A DNA stretch of 64,000 bases from Novosphingobium sediminicola (GTDB lineage Bacteria; Pseudomonadota; Alphaproteobacteria; Sphingomonadales; Sphingomonadaceae), in NCBI RefSeq assembly GCF_014196525.1, contig NZ_JACIDX010000016.1:62001-126000 (forward strand), read 5' to 3'. This document shows, one piece after another, positions 45,666 through 54,628 of this stretch. The notes under the pieces were generated by a model. It searched no databases, had not been told where the DNA came from, and worked only from the letters and a program-made list of their open reading frames with translations. Positions within the stretch are counted from its first letter, which is position 1; each line of letters starts with the position of its first letter. Made by a program: the position numbers and the translations under genes.

Positions 45666-47002
45666 CGGGAGTCGGAGGCAGTTTCAGTGGCAAGCTTTGG
45701 TGGACGATTAGTGGTTTTCTGGCCTCGTCAATTCTTCGTTTCAGTCTTAACATCATCTTGTCGCGCCTATTGGCACCAGAGGTAATGGGGGTCATGCTGG
45801 TCGTCAATTCGGTCCGGCTGGGCATAGAATTACTGACCGATGTGGGGATCGAACAGAACATCATTCACCACCCAGATGGGGCGGAGCGCCATTTTCGTGA
45901 TACGGCATGGACGATGCAGGTCTTGCGCGGCCTGTTCCTAAGCCTGCTGTTCCTTGCAGCCGCGCCGTTTCTTGCAGCGATCTATCATATCAATATTGGG
46001 ATTTTTCTGCTGGCCGCATGTTCGCCGGTCATTGGTGGCCTGCACTCCACCGCCATTTTTGTACTGGTCAAGCAGATGGAGGTCAGGCGGCGCAACCAGT
46101 TCGAAATGGGCAGCGAATTGCTGGCTTTCTTCGTGTCCGTATGGCTGGCGTGGATTCTTCGATCTGTTTGGGCGCCTGCTGTGGCTTTGGTGTGCGGGGT
46201 CGCCATTCGTTCCTCGTTCAGCTATCTGTTACCCGACCCCCGCCAAACATTTTGCCTTGATTCGGAAATTAGGGCGCGGATTATCCATTTCGGCAAATGG
46301 ATCATGGTCACCTCACTTGTCATGTATGCGGCCACAAATCTTGACCGCTTGTATCTTGGGCGAACGATTCCGCTGGCGTTGGTCGGTATTTATGGCATCG
46401 CGCGCGCCATGGCTGAATTACCAACAAATCTAGCCCGGCGCCTTGGTTATCAGATCATTTTTCCTGCTCTTGCCTCGGCGTCGCAAGGAGCAGAAGAGCG
46501 CGAGAAGTCCATGGCACTCACGCGCTTTTACTTCGTGCTGACGGTAAGCTTAGGGCTTGGTTTCGGAGCGGGGGTGGCTGATTGGGTTATCGCTCTGCTT
46601 TATGACCCTCGCTATGTCTCGGCGGGCTGGATTCTGAGTGTTCTGCTGGTGGGCGCGATCTTCGCTGTGCTGTCCAATATCAACGAGGCGCTTATGCTGG
46701 GCGCGGGGCGACCGGTGCTGAGCAGTCTCGCCAACGCCGCGCGATTTTGTACTCTGGCTCTGTGGATGCCGATTGGCCTCGGCAGGTGGGGTTTCCCCGG
46801 CGCTGTGCTAGCGATCGCTTTTACCGAGATATGTCAGTATGGGTACATCGGACTGGGCCTTTGGCGCATGGGCAAAGGTTATTGGCGTCAGGACGTTGTG
46901 GCGGGGGGGCTTGCTCTGGCAACCCTTGGCGGGACTTGTGCGGTTCGCTATGCCTTGGGTATCGGTATGACGTTTCCGCAAATCGGCGGGGTGGTGCCAT
47001 GA
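45662..47002 (+). CDS. Wzx-type lipid-linked oligosaccharide flippase
   Basis: A 446-residue MOP-superfamily (polysaccharide transporter) protein with about 12 membrane helices and short loops. The N-terminal part has LWWTISGFLASSILRFSLNIILSRLLAPEVMGVMLVVNS, a typical start for Wzx/PST proteins. It should move undecaprenyl-linked EPS repeats to the periplasmic face. The GTG at 45662 overlaps the TGA of the GT2 gene (GTGA), which decides the start over a longer frame opening at 45563. Confidence 0.9.
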   Translation: MTGVGGSFSGKLWWTISGFLASSILRFSLNIILSRLLAPEVMGVMLVVNSVRLGIELLTDVGIEQNIIHHPDGAERHFRDTAWTMQVLRGLFLSLLFLAAAPFLAAIYHINIGIFLLAACSPVIGGLHSTAIFVLVKQMEVRRRNQFEMGSELLAFFVSVWLAWILRSVWAPAVALVCGVAIRSSFSYLLPDPRQTFCLDSEIRARIIHFGKWIMVTSLVMYAATNLDRLYLGRTIPLALVGIYGIARAMAELPTNLARRLGYQIIFPALASASQGAEEREKSMALTRFYFVLTVSLGLGFGAGVADWVIALLYDPRYVSAGWILSVLLVGAIFAVLSNINEALMLGAGRPVLSSLANAARFCTLALWMPIGLGRWGFPGAVLAIAFTEICQYGYIGLGLWRMGKGYWRQDVVAGGLALATLGGTCAVRYALGIGMTFPQIGGVVP

Positions 47003-48162
47003 AACGTTTGCTGATTGTCCATAATGCCGGCGATTATCGCGAGGCCTATCGCCGGCGGAGCCAGGATGGCAGCGAGATCTATTACGGCCACGGCTATGTG
47101 CTGGACCAGATGACCTATTTGGCGCAGCGTCATGGCGAGGCTGCGTTTCTGTGCTGTCATGCGCCGTCCTATGTTGAAACGATTGAGGGAGGCGTCACTT
47201 TAATGGGCGCTAACACGGATGGGGTTAGGCGGCCAGCGCCTGTGCTGCAGATGATCGCTGAATATGCGCCGACCCATCTGATCGTGCATGGGCCGATGAA
47301 TCCCCTTTTGCGCTGGGGCCTGAAGCAGGGTTTGCGCGTCGGCTGTATTCTGGCCGACAGTTTTTCTATGCATCCGCTTGATCGCTGGTTCAGGTTTGGT
47401 CGGCTGGCGGGCCTGCTCAACGACCCGGGCGTGACGCTGGTGGGCAATCATGGAGTCAATGCCTCAAGGTCGCTGGTGAAGCTGGGCGTGCGTCCGGAAA
47501 AGGTGGTCGCGTGGGATTTTCCGCAAACCCGGCGCCCCGATCAATGGCCGGTCAAGACCGATCCCGGCACGGCGCCTCATGATTTGCTCTATGTCGGTTC
47601 AATCGGGCGGCGAAAGGGCATCGGCGATGTGATCGATGCGATGGCCTTGCTTCGGCATCGCCCCGACATCCGCCTGAAGGTGGCAGGAATCGGCCAGCAG
47701 GCCCGGTTTGAAGCGCGGGCGCGGCGCAAGGGTGTGGCCGACAGAATCGAATTTCTTGGACTGGTGCCAAACCGACAGGTCATGAACCTGATGCATGCCA
47801 GCGCCGCCGTGATCGTGCCCAGCCGCCACAGCTTTCCCGAAGGCATCCCGCTTACCCTTTATGAAGCGCTTGCTTCGCGCACGCCTGTGATCGCGTCGGA
47901 TCACCCGATGTTTGCCGGTCATATCAAGCATGAGTGTGGCGCGCTGGTCTTTCCGGCTGGAAACAGCGCGTTGCTTGCGCAGCAGATCGAGCGCCTGTTG
48001 TCGGACAACGTGCTTTATTCGCATATTTCGCAGGGCGCCGCGCAAGCCTGGCAAAGAATGCAGATCCCGATAAAATGGGGCGAATTGATCGACCACTGGA
48101 TGAATGACGATGAAAGTGATCGTATCTGGATGTCAAAGAACGCCCTTAGCCAAACAACATGA
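46999..48162 (+). CDS. Glycosyltransferase family 4 enzyme (2)
   Basis: A 387-residue GT-B enzyme. It has KRLLIVHNAGDYREAYRRR at the start, a central hinge (LYVGSIGRRKGIGDVIDAM) typical of the C-domain, and an EX7E motif (EGIPLTLYE). ATG 46999 overlaps the flippase TGA, which fixes the start. The donor and acceptor are unknown. The lone ACP begins 40 bases further on, so the sugar added here could be the one that is acylated; that is conjecture. Confidence 0.9.
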   Translation: MKRLLIVHNAGDYREAYRRRSQDGSEIYYGHGYVLDQMTYLAQRHGEAAFLCCHAPSYVETIEGGVTLMGANTDGVRRPAPVLQMIAEYAPTHLIVHGPMNPLLRWGLKQGLRVGCILADSFSMHPLDRWFRFGRLAGLLNDPGVTLVGNHGVNASRSLVKLGVRPEKVVAWDFPQTRRPDQWPVKTDPGTAPHDLLYVGSIGRRKGIGDVIDAMALLRHRPDIRLKVAGIGQQARFEARARRKGVADRIEFLGLVPNRQVMNLMHASAAVIVPSRHSFPEGIPLTLYEALASRTPVIASDHPMFAGHIKHECGALVFPAGNSALLAQQIERLLSDNVLYSHISQGAAQAWQRMQIPIKWGELIDHWMNDDESDRIWMSKNALSQTT

Positions 48163-48202
48163 CAGGCCGGACGAATGCCTGTCTCTTCAAGGTGAATGAC
48201 AG

Positions 48203-48436
48203 ATGGAACGAGCAGAAATCATTGAAAAACTGATGGATGTTTTTGCCGATACTTTCGACGAGGATCAGATCGATTATCGCGATGACCTGACCGCTGCCGA
48301 TGTTGCGGACTGGGACAGCCTGAGTAATATTCGCTTTATGGTTGCGGTGGAACAGGCTTTTGGGCGCAAATTCACCATTGGCGATTGGCAGGGGCTGAAG
48401 CAATTGGGCGATCTGGTTGTTTTGCTGGGCGGCTGA
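48203..48436 (+). CDS. Stand-alone acyl carrier protein
   Basis: A 77-residue acidic four-helix carrier. The prosthetic motif is DWDSLSNIRF with Ser39 as the predicted 4'-phosphopantetheine site; the family pattern is D-S-L. It is not the fatty-acid AcpP (whose motif is GADSLDTVELVM) and stands alone, apart from any fatty-acid gene. It lies just before the MBOAT and SGNH genes, the same relation DltC has with DltB and DltD in D-alanylation. The FkbH-like protein at 32186 is the most likely enzyme to load it. Confidence 0.88.
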   Translation: MERAEIIEKLMDVFADTFDEDQIDYRDDLTAADVADWDSLSNIRFMVAVEQAFGRKFTIGDWQGLKQLGDLVVLLGG

Positions 48437-48591
48437 AAGGGGGGGACTTTTTCTCCTGTGATGTACACTTCAAGAAGGAAATATCGCAGAAGAAAATATC
48501 AAGATAACAATTGGATGCGATCGGTTCGCGTAATGACTTTTATAATTATTTGTCATGAAGCTCCTATTATATCAGCGGAAATGTCTTGACC

Positions 48592-50139
48592 ATGGCCTTC
48601 AATTCATACGGCTTTGCACTGTTGTTTTTGCCGGTGGTGTGGCTGATCTATGGTTTGGTGGCCCGGTTTGCCGGACGCCGTGGGCGTTTGATGGTCATTA
48701 TTGCGGCGGGTCTGGCCTTTTATGTCATAGCCTGCGCATGGGCCTTGCCGATACTGCTGGCTTCTCTGCTGGGCAATTATTTGGTGGCCCGAATGATTAT
48801 CGCCAGCAATGGGGATATACGTCGCTGCTGGTTGAGGTTGGGGGTGGGGACCAATGTTCTGGCGTTGGTGGCGCTTAAGTTTTCAGGCTTCATGGGGGCC
48901 AATCTGGCACTGCTGATCCCCGGCCCTCCTTTGTTGCGCGAGCTAGCTTTGCCGTTGGGGATTTCGTTTTTCACGTTTCAACAGATCTCGCTGCTGGTGG
49001 ATCTGTCGCGCGGGCTGGTGACATCGCTGCGTCCGCTCACATATCTGGCGTCGATCCTGTTCTTTCCCTATCTGGTGTCGGGGCCGATTACCTATTTCCG
49101 CGAATTCGCCCCGCAGGTGGAAACTGAAACTCGCGATACCGTCCGGGATGGCATTGCTGGTCTTACGCTTTTTGCCACAGGTTTGTTCAAGAAAGCTGTG
49201 CTGGCCGATACATTGGTGCTTTGGGTCGATCCGATGTTTGCCGATGTTGCAGCGGGCCACCGGCCTGTGGTGGTTCAGGCGTGGGTGATGGTGCTTGGCT
49301 TTCTGTTCCAGATGTATTTCGATTTTTCGGGCTATTCGGACATGGCGGCGGGAACGGCCCGGTTGCTGGGGGTGCGCTTGCCGCTCAATTTTTACTCGCC
49401 GATTCGGGTGACAAACATCATGGACTGGTGGCGCCGGTGGCACATGAGTCTGGGGCGCTTTGTTAATGATTATATTTTTCAGTCGCTTGCTTTGCCGATG
49501 ACGCGGATGGCGATGATGCGCGGATATGGGCGCTGGGGAGGGGTGGTGCTGGGCGTGCTGGTGCCGACAGCGGTGTCGATGTTTGTGATCGGAGCATGGC
49601 ATGGCGGCAATTGGACCTATATCACCTTTGGTCTGCTGCATGCCTTTTACATGGTGGTGGCTGAGGCTTGGATTTTCTTACGCAAGAAGAACCGGAAACG
49701 CAAACGAGCGCCGCCAACGTCGCGTTTGGCGCATGTGCGGGGTCATGTGCTGACTATGCTATGCGTATTGATCGCGCTGGTGCCTTTTCGTGCCCCCGAT
49801 ATGGCCAGCGCGTTAAGGGTCTGGGCCGGGATGGCAGGGATTGGCGGGGCAGGCGTTTGGTTGCCATGGCCGGTTATGCCGACGGTGGGTGGGGCGATTG
49901 TGGCGCTGGAACTGGCCTTGTCGCTCGCTATCGTCTATGTCTTGCCCAACACGGCTCAGTGGCTTGAACAGCTTGATATTGCGCTGCCCTTTGCCGGAGC
50001 GGAAAAAATTGCGCGCGGGCTTATACCGCTGGTCTGGCGCCCCAATGCCGTCTGGGGCATTGTGACTGGTGCAATGTTGCTGCTGGGGCTGACTTTTGTT
50101 AGCCGGGGTGGCAACAGCTTTGTCTATTTCAGCTTTTGA
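48592..50139 (+). CDS. MBOAT-family O-acyltransferase (AlgI/DltB-like)
   Basis: A 515-residue polytopic inner-membrane protein with about 11 helices. AFNSYGFALLFLPVVWLIY at the start, LPLGISFFTFQQISLLVDL, and GAWHGGNWTYITFGLLHAFY are MBOAT hallmarks; His337 (AWHGG) and His350 (LLHAF) are the expected catalytic/conserved pair. Family members move acyl groups across the membrane onto alginate, cellulose or teichoic acids. ATG 48592 is preferred to the TTG six bases upstream. The adjacent ACP and SGNH genes suggest an ACP-bound acyl donor rather than acyl-CoA. Confidence 0.92.
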   Translation: MAFNSYGFALLFLPVVWLIYGLVARFAGRRGRLMVIIAAGLAFYVIACAWALPILLASLLGNYLVARMIIASNGDIRRCWLRLGVGTNVLALVALKFSGFMGANLALLIPGPPLLRELALPLGISFFTFQQISLLVDLSRGLVTSLRPLTYLASILFFPYLVSGPITYFREFAPQVETETRDTVRDGIAGLTLFATGLFKKAVLADTLVLWVDPMFADVAAGHRPVVVQAWVMVLGFLFQMYFDFSGYSDMAAGTARLLGVRLPLNFYSPIRVTNIMDWWRRWHMSLGRFVNDYIFQSLALPMTRMAMMRGYGRWGGVVLGVLVPTAVSMFVIGAWHGGNWTYITFGLLHAFYMVVAEAWIFLRKKNRKRKRAPPTSRLAHVRGHVLTMLCVLIALVPFRAPDMASALRVWAGMAGIGGAGVWLPWPVMPTVGGAIVALELALSLAIVYVLPNTAQWLEQLDIALPFAGAEKIARGLIPLVWRPNAVWGIVTGAMLLLGLTFVSRGGNSFVYFSF

Positions 50140-50141
50140 GG

Positions 50142-51209
50142 ATGGGTGGTTTGGCTTTGGCAAGCGGGCAACAGGACAGGGATGACGCTGTCGGCCATGG
50201 CCGCTATGCGCTGGGCATGGCGGTGGGATTTCTGGGGCTGTTGCTTGTCCTGCTGTGCCTGCCTTTTGACCGTTACCTTGCTTCTCAACGAGCGGCGGAC
50301 AGCGAGATGTTTCATGCCCGTTGGATCTATGAACGTCTGCATTTCGATCCGACGCCCGTTGACGTCGCAATCATCGGTTCCTCGCGGGTTGAGGCCGGAA
50401 TCAGTTCTGACCTGATGGCCCGCATCCTGAGCGCTAAGTTTCACCGCCAGATTCACGTTGTCAATCTGGCTCTGGTCAAGCCTGGGCGAGATTACCACGA
50501 TTTGCTGGTTCGCGATTTGCTGGCAACTCACCCCGAAGTCAGGATGATTATCCTTTCTGATGATGGCTTCATGATTGATACTCATCCGATGTTTCAGGAA
50601 ATGGCTAGCGTTGCGCAGATTGCCTCAGCCCCAATACTGATCAACAAATCATACTTCGCTAATCTTTTGGCCGTTCCTTATCGCAATCTCCTCAATGGGG
50701 CGCAACAGCTCCTGCCCGGTTGGTTTGGTGTGGACACCGTGTTCCGCCCAGACAACTATCTTGGAAGTGATTTGGACCGAACATTAGGTTACCGCTTGCC
50801 TTCCGGTCATAAGCGAAATGGCGAACTAGTTATGCCGCCAAAGCAACTGCTGGCAAGGGCGCAAGCTACAATAGCCGAAAGAGGCAAGTTTCGTTTGCTG
50901 CACATGTCCATTTTGCCAGAGGCATGGCAATTGTCGATCGACCATACCTATATGGAATCCATCGCCGGTCTGGCCCGCGATCATCACGTTGCTCTGGCCT
51001 TTATAGGCCTCCCGATGTTTGGGCCGCGTGATGAACCGCGCAACCCTGCCTATTTCAGCCGGTTCGGGCCGGATTTTCTGCCGGTTCATTTGCGCAATGA
51101 CCCCCGGTTCTATCAGGATGAGGTGCATCTCAACCGCGCCGGAGCAATTGCGGCCACGCAATATCTCGCGGACAAGGTTGCCCCGCTACTGTCACGGGTT
51201 GGCGTATGA
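50142..51209 (+). CDS. SGNH/DltD-like membrane-anchored protein
   Basis: A 355-residue protein with one N-terminal helix (about 26-44, LGMAVGFLGLLLVLLCLPF) and a periplasmic SGNH-like domain. IIGSSRVEAG places the nucleophile at Ser81 in a GSS motif; VNLALVKPG holds the block-II-like Gly/Asn region; DEVHLNRAGA gives Asp326 and His329 of the DxxH catalytic pair. This organisation matches AlgJ/AlgX-, PatB- and DltD-type partners of MBOAT proteins. It starts three bases after the MBOAT stop and overlaps the next GT by ATGA. It could complete acyl transfer to the polymer. Confidence 0.85.
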   Translation: MGGLALASGQQDRDDAVGHGRYALGMAVGFLGLLLVLLCLPFDRYLASQRAADSEMFHARWIYERLHFDPTPVDVAIIGSSRVEAGISSDLMARILSAKFHRQIHVVNLALVKPGRDYHDLLVRDLLATHPEVRMIILSDDGFMIDTHPMFQEMASVAQIASAPILINKSYFANLLAVPYRNLLNGAQQLLPGWFGVDTVFRPDNYLGSDLDRTLGYRLPSGHKRNGELVMPPKQLLARAQATIAERGKFRLLHMSILPEAWQLSIDHTYMESIAGLARDHHVALAFIGLPMFGPRDEPRNPAYFSRFGPDFLPVHLRNDPRFYQDEVHLNRAGAIAATQYLADKVAPLLSRVGV

Positions 51210-52402
51210 GCCGGGCTGCTGCCCCTGATCCATCCGCCGCACCGCCGCAGGTGGTCTTTGCCATTACCCATACCGAACCGGGCGGCCTGCGCGAAATCTG
51301 GCAGGATGTGGCCCATGGATTGCGGGCCGAAGGGTATCGGACGGGCCTTGTCGCGCTTTATCCGCGCGACAGAGAACTGGAGGAGGCCAGCGGCGAGGGT
51401 TGGCATTTCCTTAGGCCTGTTGCGGTGCGCAAAGCATGGGCGAGGCTTGGTCTGTTATGGGCCGTCATCGGCTGGCTGCGCAGGACAAGGCCTGATGTGG
51501 TGATAACGGGCATGCCCCTTTGCAATGTGCTTTTTGCGCTGGCCAGTACGGTGGCGAGGACAGGAACCCGGGTCATTCTATCGCATCATACCGCCTCCTC
51601 CACCTATCAGCCTCTGCTGAATCGCATCGATCGTTGGACGGGGTGTCGGTCTTGCGTGGTGGGGGTTATCAGCGTTTCGAATGCCGTAGAGGCCTCGTTT
51701 GCTGGCTGGCCCACGCGTTACAGGGCCAAGCAGGTAACGATCCATAATTCGCTGCCCGAAAGGATCGAAAGACTGGCCGATGCTATTGCCTTCACACGGC
51801 CGGGTGGATTGTCGGGACAAGGGCGCATCATTGCTGTCGGGCGATTGTCGGCCCAGAAGAATCATCCGCAGTTGATCCGGGCGATGGCGCATCTGCTTCC
51901 GGCGCGGCTCGAAATCATCGGCGCGGGCGAGGATGAGGCTGATTTGCGCGGGTTGATTACGCAGCTTGGTCTTGATGAACGCGTTACCCTTTCAGGGCAA
52001 CTGGCGCGTGAGGAAACCTTGCGGCGGGTGGCGCAGGCGGATGTGTTTGTGCAGGTTAGCCTGTTTGAAGGTCATAGCCTTGCCCTGATCGAAGCTGCGA
52101 GGCTGGGATTGCCGCTTGTGGTGTCGCGGGTGGATGAGCAGGTCGAGGGCATAACCGATGCACAAGGCCAATTATGCGGTATAGCAGTGCCGCTGGGGGA
52201 TGATCGTGCTCTGGCAACGGCATTGTCCAGTCTGATCGAGGATACGGAAGCCTATCATATGTGGACACAGCGTTCAGCCCGTCTGGGGCAAATGCGTAGC
52301 AGTCGGGCGCTGATAGATCGCTATGCGGCGCTGATGGCCGAGCATGGCGTCTTGCCCGACGGCCATGGTCGGCACAATCCCAACCGGAAGGCCATGGCAT
52401 GA
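51206..52402 (+). CDS. Glycosyltransferase family 4 enzyme (3)
   Basis: A 398-residue GT-B transferase. VFAITHTEPGGLREIWQDVAHGL at the N-terminus has the glycine-rich acceptor loop, and IIAVGRLSAQKNHPQLIRAM plus an EX7E motif (EGHSLALIE) form the donor site. ATG 51206 overlaps the SGNH gene TGA, and its own TGA overlaps the next gene's ATG. Third GT4 of the locus; linkage unknown. Confidence 0.9.
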   Translation: MSRAAAPDPSAAPPQVVFAITHTEPGGLREIWQDVAHGLRAEGYRTGLVALYPRDRELEEASGEGWHFLRPVAVRKAWARLGLLWAVIGWLRRTRPDVVITGMPLCNVLFALASTVARTGTRVILSHHTASSTYQPLLNRIDRWTGCRSCVVGVISVSNAVEASFAGWPTRYRAKQVTIHNSLPERIERLADAIAFTRPGGLSGQGRIIAVGRLSAQKNHPQLIRAMAHLLPARLEIIGAGEDEADLRGLITQLGLDERVTLSGQLAREETLRRVAQADVFVQVSLFEGHSLALIEAARLGLPLVVSRVDEQVEGITDAQGQLCGIAVPLGDDRALATALSSLIEDTEAYHMWTQRSARLGQMRSSRALIDRYAALMAEHGVLPDGHGRHNPNRKAMA

Positions 52403-53712
52403 TCGGCATGTTCGGGGCCGATCCGGCCATCCAGAGCGAAAATGCGCGCGCCGCTACCACGCGGCGATATTGGGCTGCCTTCTGTCTTGTAGCCTATCTT
52501 CTATATGTAATTGTCGGCCTCGATCCTCTGGCGGCGGATGGTCATAATGCGCTGAACAGCGACGGTTCTGCTTTAAACCAGTTGACCGCGTTGGGTCTGG
52601 CCTTGCTGCTTATGCTTACGACGTGGCATCGGGGGCAGGTCGCGGCCAATCTTGCCTTGTCCATCCCGGTTCTGCTGCTGGCGGCCTATACTCTGATGTC
52701 GGTGAGCTGGTCAGCGGTGCCCGATATTGCGATACGCCGATGGGGGCAGGCGATCATTTCGATATGGGTACTGTGGCGGGCCAGTGCCGAATTGGGTTAT
52801 GCGCGGACTTTATGGTATGTCCGCCTGACCTTGGTGATCGTCCTAGCCATGAATTATTTCGCAGTTATTTTTTTGGATCATGGTATTCATCACTATATTT
52901 TGGGTGATGAGGCCGACATTATTGGGAGTTGGCGAGGGATTCTGAACAACAAAAATGTGGCTGGGCCAATATGTGCCTTTACTGTCATATTTTTTGCGAT
53001 GGATAAGAGGGGGCTTCGAGGTAATGTTCGGTGGGTAATTATTGTTTTGGCGCTTGTTTTTTTGGGATTTTCTCAATCGAAATCTTCGATGAGTGGCCTC
53101 TTTATTGCCCTGATCGCAGGATTGGCGATCCATTCTTACGATCCGCGCTCGCATTATGCGGCCACCATTCGCTCGATGATCCTCTTTGCTTTTGCGCTAC
53201 CATTGGCTGCGGTTTTTTTTGCATCTAGTCTTGAACCGCTCGTTGATCCCTATGCCTTTACTGGACGGGTGCGGATCTGGTCCACTCTGATCCTCTATGC
53301 GCAGGATCATTTCTGGACCGGAGCGGGATATGGATCTTTTTGGCGGGTGGGTGATGCTACACCGGCTTTGTCTGTAGGTGAACGATGGGTGGCCGAGATC
53401 ATACCGTCTGGCCATAATGGTTATCTGGATCTACAAGCGACGATCGGCTATCCCGGTCTAGTTTTGGCGGTTCTGGCGCTAGTTATAATCCCTTTATACC
53501 GGTTACTGGGGGCAAGCATGATTCCAGCGTCTTGCCGTTCGCTGTTCTTTACCGTGATTACTTTTTGCGCATGGAATAATCTCGCCGAAAGCCAGTTTAT
53601 AGACGGCAAGGCTGTCGATCAGTTATTCTTGACAATTGCCATTGCACTAATTGGCTTGGCGCCGTTGCCGTACCTGAACTGGAAGATACCTGCTTTTTCT
53701 CGCGGACGCTAG
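52399..53712 (+). CDS. O-antigen polymerase/ligase-like membrane protein (Wzy candidate)
   Basis: A 437-residue polytopic protein with about 11-12 helices. The periplasmic loop with IIPSGHNGYLDLQATIGYPGLVLAVLALV is the Wzy_C/WaaL-type HNGYLDL motif, and GRVRIWSTLILYAQDHFWTGAGYGSFW precedes it as in family members. It is more like a plain Wzy-type polymerase than the longer protein at 37885. The start overlaps the GT4 stop (ATGA). It should join repeat units on the periplasmic face. Confidence 0.88.
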   Translation: MIGMFGADPAIQSENARAATTRRYWAAFCLVAYLLYVIVGLDPLAADGHNALNSDGSALNQLTALGLALLLMLTTWHRGQVAANLALSIPVLLLAAYTLMSVSWSAVPDIAIRRWGQAIISIWVLWRASAELGYARTLWYVRLTLVIVLAMNYFAVIFLDHGIHHYILGDEADIIGSWRGILNNKNVAGPICAFTVIFFAMDKRGLRGNVRWVIIVLALVFLGFSQSKSSMSGLFIALIAGLAIHSYDPRSHYAATIRSMILFAFALPLAAVFFASSLEPLVDPYAFTGRVRIWSTLILYAQDHFWTGAGYGSFWRVGDATPALSVGERWVAEIIPSGHNGYLDLQATIGYPGLVLAVLALVIIPLYRLLGASMIPASCRSLFFTVITFCAWNNLAESQFIDGKAVDQLFLTIAIALIGLAPLPYLNWKIPAFSRGR

Positions 53713-53858
53713 CGACGTATTCGGGCATAAGCATGCGCCGCCTTGGCAAGCTCGGAGTATGGCGGTATTTATCGAATCTAGTTTCAAGCCGTTGAAATCG
53801 GCAAGAGGCTTTGACCGATGGGCGTGAAGTGGCGACCGAAAGTCTCTTGGGGGAAAAG

Positions 53859-54620
53859 ATGGTATTGCCAACACTGACAATTGGCGGCTTGCAGATAACC
53901 AGAACCGGCTGTGAAGAATTGTGCGCCATCATGCTGGCCGATGTGGCTGCTGCGCGCACGGGGGATCTGCGTCTGCCTAGGTTTGTTACGTCGGCAAATG
54001 GCAGCGTCATCGCCGAATACCATGCTAATCCCGATTTGCGAAAAGCCATTGATCAAGCCGATATTGTCGATGCCGATGGCATGCCGCTGGTTTTTGCCAG
54101 CCGCTTGTTTTGCCGCAAACCGCTTCGCCAGCGGATCGCGACCACGGATTTTTTGATCGATGCGGCAATCGCTGCTGCCCAGCATGGGGTCCGTTTCTAT
54201 TTTCTGGGCGCCAGACCCGGTGTGGCCGCGCGCGCGGCGGAAAATTTGCGCAGCCGGTTTCCCGGCCTCAAGATCGTGGGTGTGCGCCACGGCTATTTTC
54301 AGGACGCCGACATTCCCTCGATTTGCGAGGCAGTGCGCCATTCCGGGGCCGATGTGTTGTGGGTGGGGACTGGCACACCCTATCAGGAGCATTTTGCCGC
54401 ACAGGCGCGCGAACATCTGGCCGGGCTGGCGTGGATACGCACATGCGGGGGCCTTTTTGACCATTACGGCGGAGGGGTGTCCCGCGCACCGCAATGGATG
54501 CAGTCGTCTGGGCTGGAATGGCTCTATCGTGCTGCGCGCGAACCTGTTCGGCTGGGGTGGCGGTATCTGGTCACCAATCCGCGCGCCATCTATCATCTGT
54601 TCACCAAAACCAAAGATTGA
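53859..54620 (+). CDS. WecG/TagA/CpsF-family glycosyltransferase (GT26)
   Basis: A 253-residue GT26 enzyme. FVTSANGSVIAEY and DIVDADGMPLVFASRLF carry the conserved N and D residues, FYFLGARPGVAARAAENLRSRFPGLKIVGVRHGYF the nucleotide region, and ADVLWVGTGTPYQEHFA then GLFDHYGGGVSRAPQWMQSSGLEWLYRAAREPVRL the C-terminal membrane-association part. ATG 53859 has a good GGGGG ribosome site, while earlier TTG/GTG starts do not. Family members transfer ManNAcA, ManNAc or glucose to a lipid-linked acceptor; a sugar for the EPS repeat is likely. Confidence 0.9.
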   Translation: MVLPTLTIGGLQITRTGCEELCAIMLADVAAARTGDLRLPRFVTSANGSVIAEYHANPDLRKAIDQADIVDADGMPLVFASRLFCRKPLRQRIATTDFLIDAAIAAAQHGVRFYFLGARPGVAARAAENLRSRFPGLKIVGVRHGYFQDADIPSICEAVRHSGADVLWVGTGTPYQEHFAAQAREHLAGLAWIRTCGGLFDHYGGGVSRAPQWMQSSGLEWLYRAAREPVRLGWRYLVTNPRAIYHLFTKTKD

Positions 54621-54628
54621 GGCCTGCT

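Noticed and set aside
48437..48591. TATAAT-like box at 48541 as a promoter for the MBOAT gene
   Set aside because: No suitable -35 lies at the usual distance, and the gene may be read from upstream; AT-rich DNA here makes chance boxes likely.
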